DNA from: a virus
Virus record (IMG/VR): IMGVR_UViG_3300045282_000110
Span: 1-41,004 of that record
Length of the DNA stretch: 41,004 nucleotides
Direction: 5' to 3' (one strand)
The notes beneath the pieces are model-generated. The model was not told the DNA's origin. It saw only the letters and a list, made by a program, of their open reading frames with translations, and did not search any database. Of the stretch, positions 17,183 to 23,820 are shown in pieces (within the stretch, counting starts at the first letter, position 1; each line of letters opens with the position of its first letter). A program made the position numbers and the translations under genes.

Positions 17183-17244
17183 GCATCCTCTTCATCGTGA
17201 TCGTGATCGTGCTCGTGCTGATCATCGTCGGCGTCATCCGCTAG
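17179..17244 (+). CDS. Very small hydrophobic peptide (21 aa)
   Basis: MSILFIVIVIVLVLIIVGVIR from ATG 17179 overlaps the previous stop as ATGA. It is almost pure Ile/Val/Leu, ideal for a single membrane helix ending in one Arg. The overlap makes translation likely if the upstream ORF is translated. A pinholin-like or membrane regulatory peptide is a guess. Confidence 0.45.
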   Translation: MSILFIVIVIVLVLIIVGVIR

Positions 17245-17245
17245 G

Positions 17246-17446
17246 GTGGCCGACTGGATCTGGCTGCTGCTGATCGTGCCGCCGGTGATCTTCGAGCTCG
17301 ACTGCGCCTTCGCACGACGCCGCGCCGCAAGGACGATCAGCGAGAACGTGCGTGGGTGGGAGAAGGGCCGCTGGTACGTGCGGCTCATCTTCGGGTTCCT
17401 GATCGTCGTGCTCTTTATGCACCTCGTATGGCCGGGTTGGTGGTAG
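17246..17446 (+). CDS. Small two-helix membrane protein
   Basis: 66 aa from GTG 17246, one base after the previous TAG. It has hydrophobic segments at both ends, WIWLLLIVPPVIFEL and LIFGFLIVVLFMHLVWPG, with a basic middle (RRRAARTISENVR). The helix-loop-helix layout with a positively charged linker would suit a holin or a membrane-bound accessory protein. It is not recognised. Confidence 0.6.
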   Translation: MADWIWLLLIVPPVIFELDCAFARRRAARTISENVRGWEKGRWYVRLIFGFLIVVLFMHLVWPGWW

Positions 17447-17449
17447 CGG

Positions 17450-17626
17450 TTGGCGCGACCAGGCACGGAGAAGAGCGTCCTCGTTCCGATCGTGATGCTC
17501 GCCCGGTGGGCGGCGGATCTTGAAGAAGCGCGTCGCCTCGCGTCGGAAGGTGACGCGCGACGCTCCGACGAGCGCGTCAAGAAGACGATCACGGAGCTGC
17601 GGCTCGCGGCAAGCGAGACCAACTAG
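17450..17626 (+). CDS. Small helical protein (58 aa)
   Basis: TTG 17450 follows the previous stop by three bases. The product is charged and helical (LEEARRLASEGDARRSDERV, then KKTITELRLAASETN). Third-position GC is high, as in real genes here. The nearest alternative start is an internal GTG/ATG about 14 residues in. The function is unknown. It is the last gene of the lysis block before the immunity region. Confidence 0.5.
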   Translation: MARPGTEKSVLVPIVMLARWAADLEEARRLASEGDARRSDERVKKTITELRLAASETN

Positions 17627-17744
17627 CCGGCACGGCTTGCGGGAATAGCCTCCATCTAGGGCATATCCTTGTAACGAGCAGCACGATACGCTCCAAACGA
17701 ATCTACCGCGACCGAGGCGCGGCACCCAGCAGAGGGAGCCAACC

Positions 17745-17927
17745 GTGAACAGCGACTGCGACCGCGCCTTCGCGATCATTGCCCTTTCGATCGGGTACGC
17801 GGCTGGCCGGCTTTCGCTCGACGAAGCTGCTCGGCTCGTTCCGCACCGCCCGCCACCCCGCCTTCCGCGTCGCCGGACGGTGCCGCACCGTCCCGGGCGG
17901 CTGCGAGCTCGGCGCGCAACGCGCTGA
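17745..17927 (+). CDS. Possible small protein opposing the XRE gene
   Basis: 60 aa from GTG 17745 with GAGGGAG eight bases before. The first half looks like a real helix (RAFAIIALSIGYAAGRLSLD), but the second half lies opposite the C-terminus of the minus-strand XRE gene and becomes Arg/Pro-rich, as antisense shadows do. Either this gene is real and the XRE protein is shorter than drawn, or the ribosome site is fortuitous. The 117 bases before it (17627-17744) show no other gene and no clear terminator. Confidence 0.35.
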   Translation: MNSDCDRAFAIIALSIGYAAGRLSLDEAARLVPHRPPPRLPRRRTVPHRPGRLRARRATR

Positions 17928-18189
17928 CGGTCGCCTCGATCCGCTCGAGCGTCGCCTCGATCCGCTCTAGACGATCGATCTCCGCCGGCGGCTCGATGAC
18001 AGCCGGCAACTCGACGCCGAGCTCGAGCAGCCGCTCCCGGCTGTCCGGACCGGGCTCGCTGAGCCCGCGTTCCCACCGGCTGACGGTCTGGCTGTCGACG
18101 TCGACCAGGGCTGCGAGGTCCTTCTGGGTGCTTCGGCCGCGGTAGGCGCGGATCGCGAGCGACGTCGGCGTGGAGCTGCGGGCCACCAC
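17776..18189 (-). CDS. XRE-family HTH regulator, candidate lysogeny repressor
   Basis: 137 aa reading leftward from GTG 18189. Residues about 12-60 are an XRE helix-turn-helix: STQKDLAALVDVDSQTVSRW then ERGLSEP. A helical segment with two copies of LERIEAT (about 74-88) follows and could form a dimer coiled coil. The C-terminal 40 residues are Gly/Ala/Arg-rich and may be poorly folded or wrongly included. It diverges from the other XRE gene across an 81-base gap with repeated GACTA elements, the standard layout of a phage immunity switch. Being alone and leftward makes it the likelier repressor. Confidence 0.75.
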   Translation of the reverse strand: MVARSSTPTSLAIRAYRGRSTQKDLAALVDVDSQTVSRWERGLSEPGPDSRERLLELGVELPAVIEPPAEIDRLERIEATLERIEATVSALRAELAAARDGAAPSGDAEGGVAGGAERAEQLRRAKAGQPRTRSKGQ

Positions 18190-18201
18190 CGGAGCGTGCG
18201 C

Positions 18202-18270
18202 GACTAGTTGCGTGAGCGCAAGAGTCGCCTATAGTTGACTAGCCGCGACTAAACGACTAGCCTTGACTAC
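18202..18270 (+). promoter_or_regulatory. Operator cluster and rightward promoter between the divergent XRE genes
   Basis: GACTA occurs at 18202, 18237, 18247, 18255 and 18265; the last four are 8-10 bases apart, about one helical turn. TTGACT (18235-18240) and TAGCCT (18258-18263) are separated by exactly 17 bases and match the loose actinobacterial TTGACN-17-TANNNT pattern. The predicted start would fall at or within a base of ATG 18271, giving a leaderless message, and no ribosome site precedes that ATG. The operator copies overlap this promoter and would block it when bound. A TATAG element at 18230-18234 could serve the leftward gene. Confidence 0.6.
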
Positions 18271-18615
18271 ATGCAGAGCACCGACACGATCGGGACGCGC
18301 ATCCGAGCAGCTCGCGGGAGGCTCACGCAGGAGGCCTTCGCGCGCCTGGTCGGAGTCAGCGCCCTGACTCCAAGCAAGTGGGAACGAGGCGTGATGACGC
18401 CGAACCTCGAGAGCATCGAGCGGATCGCAGCCGCGACCGGCCATCCGGTCGAGTTCTTCACGGAGGCGCTGCCCTCCCCTGAGCCACACCCCGTCGTGCT
18501 CGAGGCCGTTCGCCTGCTGGCGAAGCTCGACGGGGAACACCGCGCGACGGCCGCGCGCAAACGTCAGTACATCGTCAGCACCCACTACGCCGGCATCTGC
18601 CGACGCGCGGTATGA
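18271..18615 (+). CDS. XRE-family HTH regulator (Cro/early regulator position)
   Basis: 114 aa. Residues about 8-62 form an XRE HTH: IGTRIRAARGRLTQEAFARL, VGVSALTPSKWERGVMTPN, then LESIERIAAATGHPVEFF. The remaining 50 residues are helical and basic (KLDGEHRATAARKRQYIV). It is the first gene of the rightward early operon and begins at the promoter described just upstream, probably as a leaderless message. Which of the two XRE proteins maintains lysogeny cannot be told from sequence. Its TGA overlaps the next ATG. Confidence 0.8.
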   Translation: MQSTDTIGTRIRAARGRLTQEAFARLVGVSALTPSKWERGVMTPNLESIERIAAATGHPVEFFTEALPSPEPHPVVLEAVRLLAKLDGEHRATAARKRQYIVSTHYAGICRRAV

Positions 18616-18800
18616 CGACAACCTTCAGCGAGGCGCGGCATGCCGCGACGGCTGGCCGGACGCATCCGCCGGGTGCGGCAGATGCGCTCCGGAGACTGGT
18701 GGGCGGCGGCGACCTTCCGAGGGCATCGGGAGATCACGCGTTGGACAGACGCGGGCTAGCAGCCCCGCTGCCGCCCACCTCACCTCTTCGGCGCTCCTGA
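18612..18800 (+). CDS. Possible small ORF coupled to the XRE gene
   Basis: 62 aa from ATG 18612 (ATGA overlap with the upstream stop). Its composition (Pro/Ala/Arg/His-rich) is not convincing. A competing 39-aa ORF starts at ATG 18640 behind AGCGAGG and gives a more protein-like product with TRWTDAG at its end (18640-18759). One of the two is probably translated. Stop/start overlaps at both ends favour the longer one. Confidence 0.35.
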   Translation: MTTTFSEARHAATAGRTHPPGAADALRRLVGGGDLPRASGDHALDRRGLAAPLPPTSPLRRS

Positions 18801-18836
18801 TGCCGACGCTCATCGACGCCGACGGAAGGCTAACCC

Positions 18837-18920
18837 GTGCGACTGCGCTTCGCGCTGTACCTGTTGCTGATGCTCGCCCTGTTCATGTTGCTCGCAGCAC
18901 CCCGCTACGTAGGCGGGTAA
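18837..18920 (+). CDS. Possible tiny membrane peptide (27 aa)
   Basis: GTG 18837 is preceded by GGAAGG at good spacing. The product, beginning MRLRFALYLLLMLALFMLL, is one membrane helix with basic N-terminus and ends PRYVGG. An overlapping 55-aa ORF (18800-18967) in another frame is chained by stop/start overlaps to both neighbours but has a poor composition. Only one reading is likely. Apart from these, 18616-18963 shows no larger gene. Confidence 0.4.
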   Translation: MRLRFALYLLLMLALFMLLAAPRYVGG

Positions 18921-18963
18921 CACCTCAACCACCAGGCCACGAAGCCAAGGAGGCACCAAGGCC

Positions 18964-19497
18964 ATGACCACACTCCAGGACATCGGCGCCGACGGCGGCG
19001 CAGGAGACCTCCCGCCTTTTATCGACGAGACAGGCAAGGAAGAGCTGATCGAGAATCAGCATCCGTTCTTCATCGTCGGCGGCACCGTCGAGCGGACCGG
19101 CCAGTACAAGCCGCAGACGTTCTACGTGATCCGGTTCGGAGCGCCCGGCAAGACGACCGCGCTGCAGGACGGAACCAGGATCACGCTGACCGCACCAGGC
19201 TGGGCGAAGAACGCGGACCTGTGGACGCTCGCATTCGATGCGAATGATGACCGGAAGGATCAGATGGCGAAGATCCTGAAGGCCGTCGCAGTGGAGGAGA
19301 ACAGCTTCGTCGGACCATGCTTCCTTCACGGCATCCCGCTCAAGTCCGGGCACACGTACAAGAAGATTCGTGGTGTTCGCGACGATAACCCCCAGCCAGT
19401 CGCACCATCCAACGAAAACGGTGACGCGACTCCGCAGTCCGAGAGCGATGAAGACATTCCGTTCGCCCATGACGACACGTTCCGGGTCACCATCTGA
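18964..19497 (+). CDS. Putative single-strand DNA-binding-type protein
   Basis: 177 aa with AGGAGG upstream of ATG 18964. Residues about 34-135 are beta-rich (FFIVGGTVERTG, TFYVIRFGAPGKT, TRITLTAPGW), compatible with an OB-like fold. Toward the C-terminus the chain turns acidic and disordered and contains DEDIPF, like the DDDIPF tip with which SSB proteins recruit partners, although here ten more residues follow it. It heads an early operon with a RecB-like nuclease, which fits a recombination/replication role. The fold assignment is tentative. Confidence 0.55.
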   Translation: MTTLQDIGADGGAGDLPPFIDETGKEELIENQHPFFIVGGTVERTGQYKPQTFYVIRFGAPGKTTALQDGTRITLTAPGWAKNADLWTLAFDANDDRKDQMAKILKAVAVEENSFVGPCFLHGIPLKSGHTYKKIRGVRDDNPQPVAPSNENGDATPQSESDEDIPFAHDDTFRVTI

Positions 19498-19871
19498 TGG
19501 GACGGCCGGCTTCCTGCCTGTGCGGAGAGTGCGCGAAGTGCAAGCACCGCATCTACATGCGGAGCTGGTATGCGCTTCGTCCTGGCTACGCCGCGGCGTC
19601 TGTCAAGAAGCGCAGGCAGGAAGCCGGCGACGAGCTCCGCGAGTACGACCGGCGCCGATACGAAGATCCCGCCGTCCGCATGAAGTTCGCGGCGCGGGTG
19701 AAGATCAGGCAACTCGTCCGGAGAGGGAAAGTTACCCCCGATCCGTGTGCGCGCTGCGGATCGGCTGATCGCATTGAAGCGCACCACGAGGACTACACGA
19801 AGCCGCTGGACGTCGTCTGGCTTTGCCAGTCGTGCCACGTCCGCGAGCATCACAAGGAGATCACAGCATGA
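19497..19871 (+). CDS. HNH/zinc-finger nuclease-like protein
   Basis: 124 aa with ATG sharing a base with the upstream TGA. The N-terminal part has CLCGECAKCKHR, a Cys cluster. The C-terminal half has CARCGSADRIEAHHEDYTKP and LCQSCHVREHHK, which is the HNH pattern: a Cys4 zinc knuckle holding the beta-beta-alpha unit with the HH pair. Such proteins are common phage homing or packaging-linked endonucleases. Here it sits in the replication region and not beside terminase, so a homing-type or recombination role is more likely. Confidence 0.75.
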   Translation: MGRPASCLCGECAKCKHRIYMRSWYALRPGYAAASVKKRRQEAGDELREYDRRRYEDPAVRMKFAARVKIRQLVRRGKVTPDPCARCGSADRIEAHHEDYTKPLDVVWLCQSCHVREHHKEITA

Positions 19872-20035
19872 TGAGTATCGATTGGGATCAGTGGCGGTGG
19901 GAGCAGGAATACTCGCGTGCGGAGGATGATCGTACCGCGCGTTGCAGCTATGAGGATGCGCGTTGGCAGCGATTCGTCGACCAGGTGGACGATGATCCGG
20001 TACAGGTCGACGCCGACGATGATGTGGAGGCGTGA
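19868..20035 (+). CDS. Small acidic aromatic protein (55 aa)
   Basis: ATG 19868 overlaps the HNH stop (ATGA), with a second ATG next to it. The sequence is rich in Asp, Trp and Arg (SIDWDQWRWEQEYSRAEDD) and ends in an Asp run (DDDPVQVDADDDVEA). Strong negative charge would fit a DNA-mimic or partner-binding protein. Its stop shares a base with the nuclease start. It is not recognised. Confidence 0.55.
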   Translation: MMSIDWDQWRWEQEYSRAEDDRTARCSYEDARWQRFVDQVDDDPVQVDADDDVEA

Positions 20036-20901
20036 TGGCTGTTGCTTCCAAGCCGCGGATCATTACGCTCGAGGATGCGATGAGCCCCACGTTGGCACCG
20101 GTTGAGGTGTCGGCGTGGCCGGCAAGCATCAAGAACTTGTCGCCGTCGTCGATCAAGAAGTTCTTGATGTGCCCTGAGCAGTGGCGGAAACACTATCTGC
20201 ATCGTGAGAGCGAACCGGTCGGGTACTACCTGTTCCAGGGGAGCGTGAACCACCGCACGATCGACTGGGGCCTCCGTCAAAAGATGAAGGGTGGCCGGCT
20301 TCCCGAGGTGAAGGAGATCCTCGAGCGGTTCGATCACGAGTGGACGACGGAGCTCGCAGAGCGTGGCGGTGCATCGGAGATCGTCTGGCGAGGCACGAAC
20401 CCGTCCGAGGCGAAGAAGGAGACGGCTGGCCTTGTGCGGGCGTACCTGCCGATCGCGCAGACGTTGAATCCGATTGCGCTTGAGGAGATGTGGAAGGTTG
20501 ATGTGCCGCTGGTGCCGGTGCCGTTGCTCGGGAAGATCGATATCGAGCTCGTTGATCGGCTGGTTGATCGGAAGGAGACGGCTCGGCGTGAACGGAGCCC
20601 GAAGCCTGACTGGATCATGCAAGGCGGGATCTATTCGGCTGTGAAGCATAAGCCGATCGATTTCCATGTCTCCACGAAGACGAAGATGCCGATGGTGTAC
20701 ACGCCTGGTGTCGATCCGGACCTCGCGCAACCAGCGTGGTCGACAAGGCGGATGGAGACGTACGTGCAACGAGTCGCGCGGATGATCTCAATGATCTACA
20801 TGCAGTACGGACCAGATGATGTGTGGCCTCCGGGAACGATGCACACGTGGGCATGCAATCTGTGCGGGTATCGCCCGAACTGTGCGTGGTGGGAGGAATG
20901 A
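20035..20901 (+). CDS. Cas4/RecB-like PD-(D/E)XK nuclease with Fe-S cysteines
   Basis: 288 aa from ATG 20035 (TGATG). Recognisable elements in order are MCPEQW with C46, GSVNH with H73, LLGKIDIELVDR with D169, VDRKETA with K180 and WIMQGGIY with Q196. The end carries CNLCGYRPNC (C274, C277, C283). The H-D-(E/D)xK-Q order is that of RecB/Cas4-family exonucleases, and one early plus three late cysteines is their usual 4Fe-4S arrangement. It probably resects DNA in phage recombination together with the upstream SSB-like protein. The CRISPR Cas4 role is not implied because no array or cas genes are present. Confidence 0.8.
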   Translation: MAVASKPRIITLEDAMSPTLAPVEVSAWPASIKNLSPSSIKKFLMCPEQWRKHYLHRESEPVGYYLFQGSVNHRTIDWGLRQKMKGGRLPEVKEILERFDHEWTTELAERGGASEIVWRGTNPSEAKKETAGLVRAYLPIAQTLNPIALEEMWKVDVPLVPVPLLGKIDIELVDRLVDRKETARRERSPKPDWIMQGGIYSAVKHKPIDFHVSTKTKMPMVYTPGVDPDLAQPAWSTRRMETYVQRVARMISMIYMQYGPDDVWPPGTMHTWACNLCGYRPNCAWWEE

Positions 20902-21038
20902 TGCTGAACCTGGCATGGGACACGATCCTGATGGTGACGTGGTTCGTTGCCGGCTACGTCCTTCGCGGCATCCGCGACGAACGCGCTGCGATCAAGAAGA
21001 TGCTCGACGAGGCGCCGAGCGTCAGAAGGACACGCTGA
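20898..21038 (+). CDS. Small single-helix membrane protein
   Basis: 46 aa from ATG 20898, overlapping the nuclease stop, with a second ATG following at once. The helix is AWDTILMVTWFVAGYVLRGI, then a basic/acidic tail (RDERAAIKKMLDEAP). It is one of several tiny membrane proteins in the early operon. The function is unknown. Confidence 0.6.
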   Translation: MMLNLAWDTILMVTWFVAGYVLRGIRDERAAIKKMLDEAPSVRRTR

Positions 21039-21268
21039 TGGCTGAGTCTTCGCCTACCGCCTGGTGGTTCTGTCCCGCGTGCGGCTGGATCAGCAAGACG
21101 GGACATCACGAGCACCCGATCACGCTCGTTCACATTCTGCCCCGCGACTTGTCTCTCGTTGATCTCGCCGTCCGCCTCGACGCCGCCGGGTACGACGTGA
21201 CGCTGCTCGTGCCACCGCAAGCGCCCGGAGGCGATCGTCTGGTGATCACCGCGAAGGGGCCGGCGTGA
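21038..21268 (+). CDS. Small CxxC protein
   Basis: 76 aa from ATG 21038 sharing a base with the upstream TGA. WWFCPACGWISKTGHHEHP offers a CxxC pair with nearby histidines as a possible zinc site. The second half (LVDLAVRLDAAGYDVTLLVP) looks like a small alpha/beta unit. No family is recognised. Its stop overlaps the excisionase-like gene. Confidence 0.6.
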   Translation: MAESSPTAWWFCPACGWISKTGHHEHPITLVHILPRDLSLVDLAVRLDAAGYDVTLLVPPQAPGGDRLVITAKGPA

Positions 21269-21462
21269 CCAAGCGCGTCATCCCTCCCCTCATCGATGTG
21301 CGCATGGCCTGCGAGGAGACCGGCCTGCCGAAGTCGACGGTCATGCGGATCATGCGGCAGTGCGACGTGGTGAAGCCGCCTGGTGTGCGGCGCGTGTTCG
21401 TCAGGCGGTCAGATTTCGAGCGAGCGCTCGGCCTCGGAACGACGGCGGAGAAGACGAGGTGA
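21265..21462 (+). CDS. Excisionase-like small HTH protein
   Basis: 65 aa from GTG 21265. It has the winged MerR/HTH_17 pattern used by phage excisionases and terminal HTH adaptors: VRMACEETGLPKSTVMRIMR followed by VRRVFVRRSDFERALG. Its place about 220 bases from the convergent integrase gene supports a recombination directionality role. A transcription factor is the alternative. Confidence 0.65.
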   Translation: MTKRVIPPLIDVRMACEETGLPKSTVMRIMRQCDVVKPPGVRRVFVRRSDFERALGLGTTAEKTR

Positions 21463-21539
21463 ACGCGCTCGACGCACTAGGACTCGCCGGGTGGATTATC
21501 GGCTGCCTGATGCTCGTCGTGTTCATGGTGATGCGATGA
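21459..21539 (+). CDS. Tiny membrane peptide (26 aa)
   Basis: GTG 21459 overlaps the excisionase-like stop and the stop overlaps the next ATG. The product MNALDALGLAGWIIGCLMLV continues as one hydrophobic helix to VFMVMR. Stop/start overlaps on both sides make translation plausible. The function is unknown. Confidence 0.45.
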   Translation: MNALDALGLAGWIIGCLMLVVFMVMR

Positions 21540-21682
21540 CCGCGCTCGATTGGATCGTCCACAACGTTCTGCCCGGACTCGGCGGGATCGCCGCTGGAGT
21601 CCTCGTCGTTGTGGCCTTCTACTGGGCCACCGACCCATATCGGCGTCGCCGTCGGCGCAGCCAGTTCAAGGACACGTCGTGA
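21536..21682 (+). CDS. Small membrane protein (48 aa)
   Basis: ATG 21536 overlaps the previous stop (ATGA). A Gly/Val-rich helix (LGGIAAGVLVVVAFYWA) is followed by a polybasic tail (RRRRRRSQFKDTS). It ends two bases from the integrase stop on the other strand, so the two transcripts converge tail-to-tail. Confidence 0.55.
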   Translation: MTALDWIVHNVLPGLGGIAAGVLVVVAFYWATDPYRRRRRRSQFKDTS

Positions 21683-21684
21683 CG

Positions 21685-22692
21685 CTACCGCGGCGGGACC
21701 AAATGGGCGTAGTAGCGGAGAGTTATCTGGGGATTCGAATGGCCGAGTCGCGCGGCGACACGGACAACGTCCATCCCGTTGCGCAGGCATCGCGAACCGT
21801 GCAGGTGTCGCCAACTGTGCGGACCGAATGTCCGCGTCGCTTCCTCGTGCTGTTTGCCGCGGCAGGCGCGGAGGATGCCTTGTCCGACAGCGCCGCGACT
21901 CGCAACCGGGAACACGCGCATCCAATCCTGCGCACCCTCGGGCCGCATGGGCAGGGTGAAGGGTGCGTCGGGTTCGCTCTGCACCCACCGCTCACCCGCG
22001 CTCGTCTTCGACTCCACGATCCGGATCGCTTGGTGCTCGGTGTCGACGTCTGCCCAGGTGAGGTTCACCGCCTCGCTGATCCGCAACCCGGTCGCGCCGA
22101 TGAATTCGACGATCGCGCGATGCTCCGCATTCAGCCGCGACAGGATCAGGTCTTCCTCGTCGGGCGTCGGGATCGTGACGCGTTTGCCGGTACTCGGCGG
22201 CTTCTTCACCGATCGTGCGTCGACGGGGTTCGGATCGATGCCGGCGTAGTCGAGCACCATCCGCAGCACGCTCACGCGGCCGCGGATGGTGCGGTTCGCC
22301 TCGCCACGATCCTTCAGCGCAAGGATCATCGTCTGAACGTCACGCGGGCTGACCTCGGACGCGTCGAGATGCCCGAGCAGCTCCACGACGGGACGTGTCC
22401 GGTCGGTGATCGACTCGAGCGACGCCGGCCGCATATCCGCACGCCGCGTCTCCAACCACTCCACGACAACGTCACGCACGAGGCGGCGATGCGTCACGCC
22501 GCCAATCACCGTCCGATCCGGGACTCGGCCGGCGGCGAGCTCGCGCTCCGCCCACTGCTTCCGCAACTCCGCCTCCGTCTTCGTCTTGAAGCTGCCGAGA
22601 TGCACCTGGCGGTGCAGGCTCGTCTGCTGCCACCGCACCACGAATCGGACTACGCCGGGGCGGCGTTCGGTGCGGACGATAAACACCGCCAT
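21685..22692 (-). CDS. int: Tyrosine integrase
   Basis: 335 aa reading leftward. ATG at 22692 is preferred to the longer frame because GGACGG lies just upstream of it and MAVFIVRTERRPG is a typical integrase start. There is an N-terminal arm-binding part (about 1-60), a core-binding SAM-like domain (about 65-155) and a catalytic domain with R204 (ATGLRISEAVNLTW), K229, H292xxR295 (HSWRHLHG), H318 (LGHSN) and Y328 (RYYAHL). All key residues are present. It inserts the phage circle into a host attachment site. Its 5' end faces the gene at 22731 with 38 bases between. Confidence 0.92.
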   Translation of the reverse strand: MAVFIVRTERRPGVVRFVVRWQQTSLHRQVHLGSFKTKTEAELRKQWAERELAAGRVPDRTVIGGVTHRRLVRDVVVEWLETRRADMRPASLESITDRTRPVVELLGHLDASEVSPRDVQTMILALKDRGEANRTIRGRVSVLRMVLDYAGIDPNPVDARSVKKPPSTGKRVTIPTPDEEDLILSRLNAEHRAIVEFIGATGLRISEAVNLTWADVDTEHQAIRIVESKTSAGERWVQSEPDAPFTLPMRPEGAQDWMRVFPVASRGAVGQGILRACRGKQHEEATRTFGPHSWRHLHGSRCLRNGMDVVRVAARLGHSNPQITLRYYAHLVPPR

Positions 22693-22730
22693 CAGTATCT
22701 GCCGTCCTGACAGTTGTGAGGAGGAATCCG

Positions 22731-23045
22731 ATGCCTGATTTGCCGATTGATGATGCATCCTCGCGCATCACCCAGCAGGCCTACGACAACGGATATGGCC
22801 AGAGCTTCACCGCGTCTGGTCCAGCCCTGTTCCAGGTTGTCTGCCGGACATGCGGGTGTGTCGTGGAGGCCTACTACTGGCGTATGCACCGCGAGCGATG
22901 CGCGGACGATCTTTTGACAGGGAACCATCCTGCTCCTCATGCAGGTCGGACGGTTCCCCTCGATGCGGAGGAGTCCGACCCGGACGTAGTGTCTGACTCG
23001 GCAGCCATCGGCATACACATTCACAAGAAGAAGACGGGACAATGA
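22731..23045 (+). CDS. Small Cys-containing protein of the early operon
   Basis: 104 aa with a strong GAGGAGGAAT ribosome site before ATG 22731. VVCRTCGCVVEAYYWRMHRERC suggests a zinc-finger unit (CxxCxC ... HxxxxC) at residues about 36-58. The ending is polar (HIHKKKTGQ). It sits divergently from the integrase, sharing its upstream region, and its stop overlaps the next ATG. Confidence 0.65.
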   Translation: MPDLPIDDASSRITQQAYDNGYGQSFTASGPALFQVVCRTCGCVVEAYYWRMHRERCADDLLTGNHPAPHAGRTVPLDAEESDPDVVSDSAAIGIHIHKKKTGQ

Positions 23046-23236
23046 ACGTTTCCGTCGAGTGTGGACGATGCCGAGGAGACATCTACTTCCACGCCTGCCC
23101 GGAACACCACTGGGCCGTTCTGGGTGTCTGCCGTGGTTGCCTCGCGACCAACATCGAACACAGCGGTAGGTGCCTCGAATGCGACTTTTCCGTGTGCGAC
23201 GTCGCGCCAGACCTAGAGGAAGAAGTTCAGGAATGA
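23042..23236 (+). CDS. Small zinc-ribbon protein
   Basis: 64 aa from ATG 23042 (ATGA). It has three Cys pairs, CGRC, CRGC and CLEC, plus an additional Cys, and HACPEHH, spaced as in small zinc ribbons. The acidic tail (DLEEEVQE) overlaps the methyltransferase start. Proteins like this often accompany phage DNA-modification genes, but its job is unknown. Confidence 0.65.
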   Translation: MNVSVECGRCRGDIYFHACPEHHWAVLGVCRGCLATNIEHSGRCLECDFSVCDVAPDLEEEVQE

Positions 23237-23820
23237 AGCGATACCGAACCATCGTTGCCGATCCTCCGTGGTTCACGAAGGCTGGCCCGTTGACTGGTGG
23301 ACTCGATCCAGAGGGCTGGGAGAACCAGCGCAGTCACGCCAGCCGCGGCCTTCCTTATCGGACGATGACCGTCGACGCGATGGCGGCCGTTCCGGTAGCC
23401 GATCTCGCGGAGCCGGATGCGCACCTGTACCTGTGGACGATCAACCGGTATATCGAGGATGCGTACGTGATCGCGCGAGCGTGGGGGTTCAAGCCGAGCA
23501 CGATGCTCGTCTGGGCGAAGACGCCGTTTGGAGGCGGGCTCGGGGGGACGTTCGGGCTCTGCACGGAGTACATCCTGTTCGCGCGCCGCGGCACCCTCGC
23601 GTCTACAGGACGCCTCGGTCGGAACTGGTTCGACTGGAAGCGGCAGTACGACGAACGCGGCAAGCCGGTGCATAGCCGGAAGCCGGAGGCGTTCCTCGAC
23701 CTCGTCGAGAGCGTATCGCCTGGCCCGTACCTCGAGTTGTTCGCGCGTCGGAACCGCCTCGGGTGGGACACATGGGGGAACGAGAGCCTGAATCACGTCG
23801 ATCTGGAGTCGTCTGCGTGA
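23233..23820 (+). CDS. MT-A70-type adenine N6 methyltransferase
   Basis: 195 aa. DPPW at residues 10-13 is the MT-A70 catalytic motif. LYLWTINRY, FKPSTMLVWAK and RKPEAFLDLVE complete the usual order of strands and SAM-pocket elements. It has the length of the compact phage forms. It probably methylates adenine in phage DNA, giving protection from host restriction, or has a regulatory role. No cognate nuclease is evident nearby, which favours self-protection. The ending ESSA is echoed 211 bases later by the next small gene. Confidence 0.85.
   Translation: MKRYRTIVADPPWFTKAGPLTGGLDPEGWENQRSHASRGLPYRTMTVDAMAAVPVADLAEPDAHLYLWTINRYIEDAYVIARAWGFKPSTMLVWAKTPFGGGLGGTFGLCTEYILFARRGTLASTGRLGRNWFDWKRQYDERGKPVHSRKPEAFLDLVESVSPGPYLELFARRNRLGWDTWGNESLNHVDLESSA

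Noticed and set aside
17047-17622. Minus-strand frame over the small membrane genes
   Set aside because: The plus-strand small ORFs have ribosome sites and overlaps; the minus product is Ser/Arg-rich without motif.
20035-20901. CRISPR Cas4 as part of a CRISPR system
   Set aside because: No repeats-spacers array and no other cas gene are present. The gene is better explained as a phage RecB-like recombination nuclease.
21720-21745. GGATTCGAATGG, resembling the T-loop of a tRNA, near the integrase end
   Set aside because: It encodes the conserved HSNPQ segment of the integrase on the minus strand, and no acceptor or anticodon arm pairs around it.
21550-22710. Long 386-codon plus-strand frame
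   Set aside because: It lies wholly opposite the integrase gene, whose catalytic residues are all present; the plus-strand product is a His/Arg/Pro-rich shadow.
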